Assembly (NCBI GenBank): GCA_030651135.1
Contig: JAUSCS010000010.1
Coordinates: 62,001 to 126,000 of the forward strand
Origin: Candidatus Woesearchaeota archaeon
GTDB taxonomy: Archaea > Nanobdellota > Nanobdellia > Woesearchaeales > JACPBO01
Direction of reading: 5' to 3'
DNA: 64,000 nt
Shown here: positions 33,375 to 40,504 of the stretch, piece by piece
How positions within the stretch are numbered: the stretch's first letter is position 1
Layout: each line of letters starts with the position of its first letter
Made by a program: the position numbers and the translations under genes
Notes under the pieces: generated by a model
Database searches by the model: none
What the model saw: only the letters and a program-made list of their open reading frames with translations
Told to the model about the DNA's origin: nothing

Positions 33375-33416
33375 CCGTGTATTTTAATCATCCTATTTTT
33401 CTCTTTTAAGCGCTGT

Positions 33417-33836
33417 TTAAAGGTCAAATGGCAATTCAGGGTTTTGATAAATTAAATTGCCTTCTTTGTCATTAATTAATTTTACAGCATGTAGTTTTCC
33501 ATTAGTATCTTTCATATGCCAGTAAGCTTTCCACTGACTTCCTTTCCCATCTCCCAGACCAAAAGAATATTCAGTTATATGATGCCTGGGCTTGAGAAAT
33601 ACTTTAGGAGTTCCACCAAATCCATACACTCTCTTCTCGCCACGACACAAATAACAAATCTGAATTTCTTTGTCTTTTTCTTCATCAGCATAAGCTCTTA
33701 GGGCATCTACAGGATATTCGCCATTGCCAGAACTCTCTTCTAAAACTTTATCAACAGAGATACTGCTCCCAGCCCTGTCTCTTTTATTTCTAATCAGATT
33801 AATAACTGAATTTACAACTGAAATGCCATTTGCCAT
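33417..33836 (-). CDS. Hypothetical protein with single CxxC
   Basis: 139 residues, unrecognised. Helical N-terminus (VNSVINLIRNKRDR), then a CYLC pair near 63 and a beta-rich C-terminal half with GFGGTPKVFLKPRHHITEY. Convergent with sod. No membrane segment. Confidence 0.6.
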   Translation of the reverse strand: MANGISVVNSVINLIRNKRDRAGSSISVDKVLEESSGNGEYPVDALRAYADEEKDKEIQICYLCRGEKRVYGFGGTPKVFLKPRHHITEYSFGLGDGKGSQWKAYWHMKDTNGKLHAVKLINDKEGNLIYQNPELPFDL

Positions 33837-33910
33837 ATTGCCCCCAAATAGGCCATTATCTATGCCAATATATAAAATTATTGAAAAGTGTCATGATTTA
33901 ATGCCTAGGG

Positions 33911-33991
33911 CTTTAGTCCGACAATTTTTAATCCCGAAAATCGCACGATTAAATACATCAGACTTTAGTCCGGGGATTAGTGCGATTTTCG
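33911..33991. repeat. Inverted and direct repeats upstream of the ArsR gene
   Basis: CGAAAATCGCAC (33935-33946) and its exact reverse complement (33980-33991) could form a 12-bp stem with a 33-base loop. The decamer CTTTAGTCCG occurs at 33911-33920 and again at 33963-33972. The region lies in the gap between divergent genes (33837-34051). It may be a regulatory element, small RNA or degraded mobile element. Confidence 0.4.
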
Positions 33992-34031
33992 TTATCTGTG
34001 CTTTTCAAAATTCACAATCTTTATATATAAC

Positions 34032-34051
34032 ATGTGAATTACAATTCACAT
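34032..34051. promoter_or_regulatory. Perfect palindromic operator of the ArsR-type regulator
   Basis: ATGTGAATTACAATTCACAT has 9-bp perfect arms around a 2-base centre and ends one base before the ATG at 34052. A TATA-like CTTTATATATAAC lies immediately upstream. Binding here would block transcription initiation, as expected for autorepression by an ArsR-family dimer. Confidence 0.65.
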
Positions 34052-34366
34052 ATGACTGGCACTGCAATAAGCAAAAGCAAATGCTATCTGTTCTTTGAAA
34101 CACTTGGAACAAAGTTGAAGCTGGATATAATTGAAAAGCTAAGAGACAGTCCGTTAAGCGTGAATGGCCTGTCAAAACAGCTTGCTCAGGAAAGGAGCAA
34201 AGTGTCCCACGCATTGCTATCTTTGTATGAATGCGGCTTTGTGGATGTGAAGAAAGAAGGCAAAAGCAGGATTTATTCTCTGAACAAGGAAACAATTCTT
34301 CCTCTTTTGAGTTTGATTGAAAAGCATGTTAAAAAATACTGCAAAGTCTGCAGGAAACTAAAATGA
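34052..34366 (+). CDS. ArsR-type winged-helix repressor
   Basis: 104 residues from ATG 34052; a GTG at 34034 would run through the operator palindrome and is less likely. Winged helix: FFETLGTKLKLDIIEKLRDSPLSVNGLSKQLAQERSKVSHALLSLYECGFV. Cysteines at the N-terminus (KSKCYL), in YECGF, and C-terminal KYCKVCRK could sense metal, NO or oxidants. Overlaps or abuts the DUF438-hemerythrin gene, so it probably regulates the two hemerythrin genes downstream. Confidence 0.85.
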   Translation: MTGTAISKSKCYLFFETLGTKLKLDIIEKLRDSPLSVNGLSKQLAQERSKVSHALLSLYECGFVDVKKEGKSRIYSLNKETILPLLSLIEKHVKKYCKVCRKLK

Positions 34367-34377
34367 GTGGGGGTAAA

Positions 34378-35370
34378 ATGAAAGAAACTATTAAAAATCT
34401 GGATCTGAGAAACATGCCGCCTTTTGAAAGGCATGAAAAGATATTTGAGATGTGGGATGCATTAAAAGAAGGCGAAACTCTTAAGATAACCAATGACCAT
34501 GACCCTAAGCCGCTGCATTACCAGTTTGAAGCGGAATTCAATGGAAAATATGAATGGCAGTATGAAAAGCAGGGCCCAAAAGACTGGATTGTTAAGATTA
34601 AAAAAACAGAAAAGATCAGAAAAGAAAATTCAAAGAAAGATGAAATAAAAGCGCTATTAAAACAGCTTCATTCCGGAGCTGATCTCAAAACCTTGAGGAA
34701 AAAGGGAAAAGACATTTTCAAAAACATTTCTCCGACAGACCTTGCATTGATAGAGCAGGAGATAATTAAGGAAGGCACAACAAGAGATGAGATGAGAAAG
34801 CTCTGCGATGTCCATCTTGAAATAATGAAAGATGACCTTGAAAAAACCAATATGAAGCTGAAGCCAGGCCATCCAATACATACATTGACAGAAGAGCATA
34901 AAATAATCCTCGAATTCATCGATAAATTGGAGCACACAGTTGATTCTTTGAGTTCAGCAAAAGATTTCAGCAAGGTAAAAGAAGAGCTTGAAATGCTTAA
35001 GCACATTGCAGAGCATCTTGTTGAGGCTGACAAGCACCATCAGCGGGAGGAAGATGTTCTCTTTCCAATGCTTGAAAAATACGGCGTTACAGAGCCGCCT
35101 GCAATAATGAGAGAAGAGCATGTTGATCTGAAGGCAAGGAAAAAGGCATTGAATGAAATTGCAAAAAAGCACAAGATGCCATATTCTGATTTTGTAAAAA
35201 AGGTAAAAGAGCTTGCAGCTTTTATAACTGAAAACCTTCCAAATCACATATACAAAGAAGACAACATACTCTATCCGATGGCAATTAAGGTTATTCCTGA
35301 AAGCAAATGGCCAAAGATAAAGCAAGGGTGCGACAGAATAGGCTACTGCTGCTTTACGCCGGAGCATTAG
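34378..35370 (+). CDS. DUF2249-DUF438-hemerythrin protein
   Basis: 330 residues from ATG 34378, preceded by GGGGGT. Three parts: DUF2249 (about 1-80, LDLRNMPPFERHEKIFEMW), DUF438 (about 85-165), and a hemerythrin HHE domain (about 165-320) with ligands in PIHTLTEEHKIILEFI, HLVEADKHHQREEDVLFPML, MREEHVDL and HIYKEDNILYPM. Such proteins hold a di-iron site and are tied to oxygen, NO or nitrite stress. The C-terminal CDRIGYCC could add a metal site. Ten bases before the next hemerythrin gene; same operon as the ArsR repressor. Confidence 0.9.
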   Translation: MKETIKNLDLRNMPPFERHEKIFEMWDALKEGETLKITNDHDPKPLHYQFEAEFNGKYEWQYEKQGPKDWIVKIKKTEKIRKENSKKDEIKALLKQLHSGADLKTLRKKGKDIFKNISPTDLALIEQEIIKEGTTRDEMRKLCDVHLEIMKDDLEKTNMKLKPGHPIHTLTEEHKIILEFIDKLEHTVDSLSSAKDFSKVKEELEMLKHIAEHLVEADKHHQREEDVLFPMLEKYGVTEPPAIMREEHVDLKARKKALNEIAKKHKMPYSDFVKKVKELAAFITENLPNHIYKEDNILYPMAIKVIPESKWPKIKQGCDRIGYCCFTPEH

Positions 35371-35379
35371 GAGGAACAT

Positions 35380-35970
35380 ATGACAAACAAAAGCCCAACA
35401 GACATGTCAAAAACCACCCATCACAAAGGGTTGGCATGTCGCTATTGTCCGCCGCATCAGGTGGTTTTTGAGCACACCAAAATTCCACATATTGATGTGG
35501 TTTACAGAGTAAACCGCCATTCACAGAATGGTGGAATTTTCAGTGTTTTAAGAGCAGAGCATGATGTAGTTTTAGGCCTGCTGGACAAATTAGAGGAAAA
35601 CTTTGGGAAGAAAGATTTAAAATCTTCTGAAAAGAACATTGCAATATTGGAAAAAGAGTTCAACAAGCACTCTTTAAACAAAGAGGAAAAGGCACTATTC
35701 CCTGAAATCGAGAAATTCATGCCAAGGGAAGGCGGGCCTACTGGGATGATGGTCATTGAGCATGAAGACCTGGTCAAGTCTATAAAAAACTGCAAAGATG
35801 CAGTAAAAGCCGGGGATTTTAATAAATTAGATTACAACGGAAGCCATATTATCAATCTTCTGCGGCAGCACATAGACAAGGAGAACAATATGCTCTTTAT
35901 GATGGCCGACATGCATCTTGATGAAAAGCAGAAAAAGGCAATATCTGAGAAATTCAAGAAGTTTGATTAA
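35380..35970 (+). CDS. Hemerythrin-like protein with a palindromic-element-derived N-terminus
   Basis: 196 residues from ATG 35380, preceded by AGGAGGAAC. The hemerythrin domain spans about 53-190: SVLRAEHDVVLGLLDKLEEN, FNKHSLNKEEKALFPEIEKF, MVIEHEDLVKSI, and RQHIDKENNMLFMMADMHL, giving a full set of His/Glu iron ligands. The first 52 residues carry HHKGLACRYCPPHQ and match no hemerythrin. They are encoded by a dense set of DNA inverted repeats (35405-35545) related to the element at 61426-61622. The sequence stays in frame, so the insertion may be translated as an extension; a downstream start is the alternative. Confidence 0.85.
   Translation: MTNKSPTDMSKTTHHKGLACRYCPPHQVVFEHTKIPHIDVVYRVNRHSQNGGIFSVLRAEHDVVLGLLDKLEENFGKKDLKSSEKNIAILEKEFNKHSLNKEEKALFPEIEKFMPREGGPTGMMVIEHEDLVKSIKNCKDAVKAGDFNKLDYNGSHIINLLRQHIDKENNMLFMMADMHLDEKQKKAISEKFKKFD
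35405..35545 (-). repeat. Structured palindromic element, copy 1 (inside hemerythrin gene)
   Basis: Stems: TCAAAAACCACC (35407-35418) with GGTGGTTTTTGA (35460-35471); AAAATTCCAC (35479-35488) with GTGGAATTTT (35531-35540); nested GTTTAC/GTAAAC (35500-35514) and CCATTC/GAATGG (35517-35531), each with a 3-base loop. The reverse complement aligns with 61561-61622 at 49 of 62 positions without gaps and shares the outer architecture of the rest. Confidence 0.7.
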
Positions 35971-36024
35971 ATGTGCAGTATTCCTATAATAAAATTCTGA
36001 ACACAAAACTATTTTTATGGTTGC

Positions 36025-37008
36025 CTATTCCCCTAATCTCTGCTTTAAATCTTGTATGACATTCACCGGAGTTGGATCAATCCCATATTCCAGAGCAAGA
36101 TAATAAGAAGCCCAGTCTCCGATAATGACAGCAGTAAACATCTTGAGCAGCAGATTGTTGCCTTTCATGACCATCTCTGTTATGCCGACTTTCTTGCTTT
36201 TTATAAGCTCTTTTGTGATTCTTATCCTGTCCTTCACCCTTTTGTAGTCATCTTCATCCTCTATTATCACAACGTAATATTCTCCTTTAAGGTTTGCAAA
36301 GCCGACAAGCTCGTTATGGTCTAATTCAGGAAAAACATTTGCAAACGCATGAACTTTTGAGTTTTCATTGAAGTCCTGCTTCCATCTTATGCCTATTGCC
36401 CTGTATCTTTCAGAGCTGTAAATCAAGGGGATCTTGTCTTTTAGCTTTAATGCCAGTTCCTCGCCTTTTTCTTTCAATGCAGCCATGTTTATAGAATTGA
36501 CGAGCTCTTGCACTTCTGAAAATCTGTTTGGTATCAGTTTTGAATTAGTCAATATAGTTAGCATTGCAAAGAAGCTGTAAGGCATTGCATTCCTTGGCTG
36601 CATCTTAGCCGGGATCTTTACAAAAGGAATGTTGCTTGTCCTGCATAATGTTTCGAGCTTTCCGCCGGATGTTATTGCAACGATCTTTGAGCCGATTCTC
36701 AATGCATTCCTGAATGCGCTTATTGTTTCTTCTGTGTTGCCTGAATAAGAAGAGGCAATAACCAAAGTCTTGTTGTTTGCGCTTGGCGGCAGAGAATAAT
36801 CCCGGTTTACATTTATATTGACTTTTGTGTCAGCAAGATAACACTTCAATATGTCGCCTGCAATAGCAGAGCCGCCCATGCCGCATACTATAATATGATC
36901 AACCTCACCAACAACTCTTACATTACTGGCTAATCTGATGGCCTCTTTAACCTGCGCTACAAAGTCTTCTATCACACTCTTCATATCCTCTTTATCAATA
37001 TCTTCCAT
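36025..37008 (-). CDS. pgi/pmi: Bifunctional phosphoglucose/phosphomannose isomerase
   Basis: 327 residues, normal size for the archaeal bifunctional enzyme. Two SIS domains: GMGGSAIAGDILK near 44, SSYSGNTEETISAFRNAL near 87-104 with the conserved Thr/Ser phosphate loop, and the second SIS domain with the catalytic-region NELVGF and the C-terminal DPTPVNVIQDLKQRL. Interconverts glucose 6-phosphate, mannose 6-phosphate and fructose 6-phosphate, feeding glycolysis and glycan synthesis. TTTATATAATAG lies about 20 bases upstream, so the mRNA leader is short. Confidence 0.94.
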   Translation of the reverse strand: MEDIDKEDMKSVIEDFVAQVKEAIRLASNVRVVGEVDHIIVCGMGGSAIAGDILKCYLADTKVNINVNRDYSLPPSANNKTLVIASSYSGNTEETISAFRNALRIGSKIVAITSGGKLETLCRTSNIPFVKIPAKMQPRNAMPYSFFAMLTILTNSKLIPNRFSEVQELVNSINMAALKEKGEELALKLKDKIPLIYSSERYRAIGIRWKQDFNENSKVHAFANVFPELDHNELVGFANLKGEYYVVIIEDEDDYKRVKDRIRITKELIKSKKVGITEMVMKGNNLLLKMFTAVIIGDWASYYLALEYGIDPTPVNVIQDLKQRLGE

Positions 37009-37058
37009 AGAAAGCCAGAAAGAGAGCTATTATATAAATTTTATTAATATGTATACTC

Positions 37059-37210
37059 ACGGACAAAATCTATTGAGTAATAGTTGTCCGTTCGTAATAA
37101 GTAAAAGGCATATTTATTGCTCAAATTTTTGTGCCTTTTACTATAATCACGTAAATCTTAGTGTTTGAGAAGTTCCCTTGCGAGTATTGGAGTGAACCAC
37201 CCCCTCCAAT
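37059..37210. ncRNA. Array of three hairpins upstream of the PGI/PMI gene, candidate RNA
   Basis: In the 327-base gap 37009-37335: ACGGACAA (37059-37066) with TTGTCCGT (37084-37091); AGTAAAAGGCA (37100-37110) with TGCCTTTTACT (37132-37142); ATTGGAG (37186-37192) with CTCCAAT (37204-37210). All arms are perfect. No reading frame. It could be a small RNA, a decayed IS200/IS605-type end or a regulatory region; unrelated in sequence to the element at 61426. Confidence 0.35.
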
Positions 37211-37335
37211 ATAACGATATAAAATTCCTATTGCCTTGTCTGAACTGTTTTCATTTATAAGCCTTTCTAAGTTTTTTGTAGTAAAACGTATACTGGATTT
37301 AGGGCATTAAAGTTAATGAAGAAAAAGCAAAACCC

Positions 37336-37491
37336 CTATTTTTCAATATCCTCCCAGTCTTCTTTTTTGTCAATCTCATCTGGCTTTTCGTCATCATCGT
37401 CATAGCCTTCCAAGTCCTGCGTATCAACCTCTTCATCAGAATCCTCTTCGTTATCTTCATCTAAAAACTTGGGTTTCTCTTTTTTCGCCAT
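37336..37491 (-). CDS. Acidic 51-residue microprotein
   Basis: ATG 37491 preceded by GAGGTGAT at good spacing. After a basic start (MAKKEKPKF) more than half of the remaining residues are Asp or Glu (DEDNEEDSDEEVD, GYDDDDEKPDE), ending in WEDIEK. Acidic small proteins act as DNA mimics, polymerase or ribosome accessory factors, or chaperones; no family is recognised. The clear ribosome binding site and high charge argue for a real gene. Confidence 0.6.
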   Translation of the reverse strand: MAKKEKPKFLDEDNEEDSDEEVDTQDLEGYDDDDEKPDEIDKKEDWEDIEK

Positions 37492-37643
37492 CGAATCACC
37501 TCTCAGAAACTAACTTGATTTTTTCTTTAGGCCAAAACTTATAAATATATTGCTGATTTAATATATATTTTGGAATAATATCTTTTTATTATATATGTCA
37601 AATAATATATAAATTTTAATATAAAAATCCGAATTTTTAATCT

Positions 37644-38495
37644 ATGATAGTTTTATCGCATTACCAGGCAGCAGAGCTATTGAATGCATTAAATAAAGAA
37701 TTAAGCGAAATTGATGTCTCTCTTGATTTAGGTATAACCGAAAGCAAGGTTAAAATTGACAAAAACAGTTTTATTTTAATTAAAAATGACGAAACAGAAA
37801 AAATAACTATTGATGATGTTAAAAAAATAATCAAGGACAACAAGGTCTGTTTTTTAATAAAAGAGAATAAAATCATAAAAATACAGTTCTTTTCAGAAAA
37901 AACCAATAGATTTTACAAGTTATTTCCGACCGGCATCGATATTCCGCCCACTGTTGAGATTTCTGGGATAAGGATGCATGTTACAAAGGAATATGATCCG
38001 TATAAAGACGCTATCAAGAAGATCGAAAACATAATGCCGACCAAGGGAAAAGTCCTTGATACATGCACCGGGCTAGGTTATACTGCGATAATGGCTGCAA
38101 AAAATGGAGCGGACTTAGTTGTCAGCTGTGAAAAGGATAAAAACATCCTTGAAATACAGAAATACAATCCATGGTCTAGCGAGTTATTTAGCTTGAAAAA
38201 TATAAAAATTATAAATAATGACATGATGAAGCAAATTAAGAAGTTTTCAGAGCAGGAATTTGACAGGATTGTCCATGATCCGCCCAGCCTGAAGATTGCT
38301 GGAGAGCTTTATTCCTTGGAATTTTATAAAGAGCTTTACAGAGTGCTGAAGAACAGAGGAATTATTTATCATTATACAGGATCGCCAGGAGAAAAGAAAG
38401 GCATAGATGTTGTTTCCGGGGTTATGAAGAGAATGAAAGAAGCAGGGTTTAGAGAATTGAAAAGAGTGCATTACGGGGTTGCTGGAAAAAAATAG
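37644..38495 (+). CDS. Archaeal SAM-dependent methyltransferase (COG2521 type)
   Basis: 283 residues. N-terminal 100 residues form a small alpha/beta domain, followed by a Rossmann methyltransferase: motif I VLDTCTGLGYTAIMAAKNGAD near 137-157, acidic end of strand 2 in CEKDKNIL, and motif IV HDPPSLKIAG near 213, whose DPP(S/Y) resembles N6-adenine or amino methyltransferases. COG2521 is an uncharacterised archaeal family; target unknown, RNA likely. Divergent promoter in a very AT-rich stretch (37520-37640). Convergent with the fusion gene, stop to stop. Confidence 0.85.
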   Translation: MIVLSHYQAAELLNALNKELSEIDVSLDLGITESKVKIDKNSFILIKNDETEKITIDDVKKIIKDNKVCFLIKENKIIKIQFFSEKTNRFYKLFPTGIDIPPTVEISGIRMHVTKEYDPYKDAIKKIENIMPTKGKVLDTCTGLGYTAIMAAKNGADLVVSCEKDKNILEIQKYNPWSSELFSLKNIKIINNDMMKQIKKFSEQEFDRIVHDPPSLKIAGELYSLEFYKELYRVLKNRGIIYHYTGSPGEKKGIDVVSGVMKRMKEAGFRELKRVHYGVAGKK

Positions 38496-40397
38496 TCAGC
38501 TGACAACATTCCTCTCCTTCACGCCATAAATATAAACATATTCCCAGAACAATCCTCCCTTCCTGATCACAGCGACATTAAATCCGGAATCCCTGAAGAC
38601 TTCTTTTATTTTCACATTATTCCTGATCCATTCCTTTGTCGGGATTATATAGAAGAACTTGTCATATTCTACAAAGCAGATTTTATCGCCTTTTTTCATC
38701 CTCTTGTTGAGCTGCATTAAGACGTTTTTCACTTTCTGGACATAAGAGAGCATGCCGACTGAAACAACAACATCAACTTTTGGAACATTTGGATGCACTC
38801 TTTCCGCATGATGCGGGTCATGAATCAATGTAACGTGCTTATGGCCTTTTTTTCTCAATCTGTTTCCTGTAATCCTCAGATCCCTTTCTGAGATGTCTGT
38901 TGCATAGATCCTTCCATCTTTTCCAACTTCTTCTGCAAGGTGCATTGTCAATGTTCCGACATTGCAGCCGAATTCAAGCATTGTTTTTCCTTTTGTGCTG
39001 CCAATAATGCTTATTATTTGTTTTCTTGCGCTGAGAGGAAGGGAAAGTTTTTCCGTCCATAATGTCAGATAAGCAAATGCATCTTCTATTTTTCTTATCA
39101 TGCCTGGATCATAATAAAGCTCCAGAAGGAAGTAAAGCGGAATGCCTAGAGCAAGAAGCGACAATGCAGTGAACAAGGAATTCCAGGCGTCTTTTGATGA
39201 AAAGAGCCAGCTTAAAATAATCGCCAGGAAGAACAGGCTTATAATGGCCGTGCCTATTTTAGCAAATGGAACTTTAAATGTTCTCCTGAGATTGGCTTTT
39301 TTTATCCTTAATATCGGGATTGCCAGGATAATGAGTATATACATCAGGATAACAAGCGGGACAAGCAGCGAGAGTATCTTTTCGTACAAGCCGATTGCCA
39401 GAAAAACAACTATTATCGAAACAACTGTCTGGAATATGACTGCCTTGTACGGAGTTTTGTATTTCTCATGTATTTTTGCAAACCCCGAAGGAAAAAGCTT
39501 GTCTCGGGCAAGCGCAAGTATCAGCCTTGGGCCGGCTATTATGCCTGATGCTGCTGATCCGATAAGTATGAGATAAACCCCAATCCCGCTTATGTAATCC
39601 CCGAATCTGCCGAAAAGCAGAAGCGAGAGGTTGTTTATAGGAGCAGGGAATGTTGAAAGCTTTTCAGCTGAAAAAACACCGAGCAATGCAAATGCCGTCA
39701 ATACGCCGACCACACCCATTATTGCAGTTGACCAGAGCAATGCCCTGGGAATTGCCTTTTCAGGGTTTTTTGTTTCTTCTGCCAGATAAGTTGCTGCTTC
39801 CCAGCCAAAGAATGTTTCTGCAATGAAAAATATTGTTATTAATATTGAAACTGGCGGCTTTGTAAAGAAAGGCGAGAAATTTCCAATGTTCAGATGGAAG
39901 AAAGACAATATGACAAATAATGAAACAAGGCCGACAGTTATCGCGGCAAAGAAGATCATTGTTGCAGAGCTTGCTTCCAGGCCGAGATAGGCTATTATGT
40001 TCAGGATGATTATGAAGATCAGGCTGATTATGATCTTGTAAATCAAAGGAAATTGCGTTGGCGTGAGATAATTTATTGCAGTAACAATAAGCAGTGTTGT
40101 TGTTATGTTCTCAGTGAGCCATGCTGTCCATCCGACCAGAAAAGAGGTAAATCTTCCATAAGTCTGTTTTGCAAATTCATAGACTCCGCCAGCTTTTGGG
40201 AATAATGAGACAAGCTCAGAGAAGCAGAGTGCAATATAGATCGAAACAACAGACATTATGATCCATGCAATCAAAGAGGCATTCCCTGCATAATAGGCTC
40301 CTAAAGCCGGACCGATAAACAAGCCAGTGCCCACCATGGAGCTGATCGATAAGGCCAGGATTGTGATGAATCCAAGGGATCGCTTTAATTCTGCCAT
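38496..40397 (-). CDS. APC amino-acid permease fused to a SAM methyltransferase
   Basis: 633 residues. The first 420 or so are a complete APC-superfamily transporter of about 12 helices, starting with the helix-1 motif SISSMVGTGLFIGP and containing the family FSELVSLFPKAGGVYEF and FFGWEAATYLAEETKNP. After a linker (about 430-465) comes a class I methyltransferase: motif I MLEFGCNVGTLTMHLAEEVG near 475, IYATDIS, VDVVVSVGMLSY near 550, and GDKICFVEYDKFFY. No stop or frameshift separates the two parts. The permease may import a substrate that the attached enzyme methylates at the inner membrane, or SAM status may gate transport; both are inference. Confidence 0.88.
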   Translation of the reverse strand: MAELKRSLGFITILALSISSMVGTGLFIGPALGAYYAGNASLIAWIIMSVVSIYIALCFSELVSLFPKAGGVYEFAKQTYGRFTSFLVGWTAWLTENITTTLLIVTAINYLTPTQFPLIYKIIISLIFIIILNIIAYLGLEASSATMIFFAAITVGLVSLFVILSFFHLNIGNFSPFFTKPPVSILITIFFIAETFFGWEAATYLAEETKNPEKAIPRALLWSTAIMGVVGVLTAFALLGVFSAEKLSTFPAPINNLSLLLFGRFGDYISGIGVYLILIGSAASGIIAGPRLILALARDKLFPSGFAKIHEKYKTPYKAVIFQTVVSIIVVFLAIGLYEKILSLLVPLVILMYILIILAIPILRIKKANLRRTFKVPFAKIGTAIISLFFLAIILSWLFSSKDAWNSLFTALSLLALGIPLYFLLELYYDPGMIRKIEDAFAYLTLWTEKLSLPLSARKQIISIIGSTKGKTMLEFGCNVGTLTMHLAEEVGKDGRIYATDISERDLRITGNRLRKKGHKHVTLIHDPHHAERVHPNVPKVDVVVSVGMLSYVQKVKNVLMQLNKRMKKGDKICFVEYDKFFYIIPTKEWIRNNVKIKEVFRDSGFNVAVIRKGGLFWEYVYIYGVKERNVVS

Positions 40398-40504
40398 GGC
40401 ACTAGTTTAAATATTGCTATTTATAAAGTATTATGGTAAAATAATAATCATTATTTAGTAGTAAAAATAGAAAGATTTATAAATAAAATCAGCATTATCC
40501 CTAT

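Noticed and set aside
33911-33991. CRISPR repeat pair
   Set aside because: Only two copies of a 10-base repeat, no regular spacers, no cas genes in the window.
35405-35545. IS200/IS605 transposon end
   Set aside because: Hairpins and TCAA-type ends recall this family, but no tnpA or tnpB frame is nearby and both copies have the same internal layout, so an independent element is more likely.
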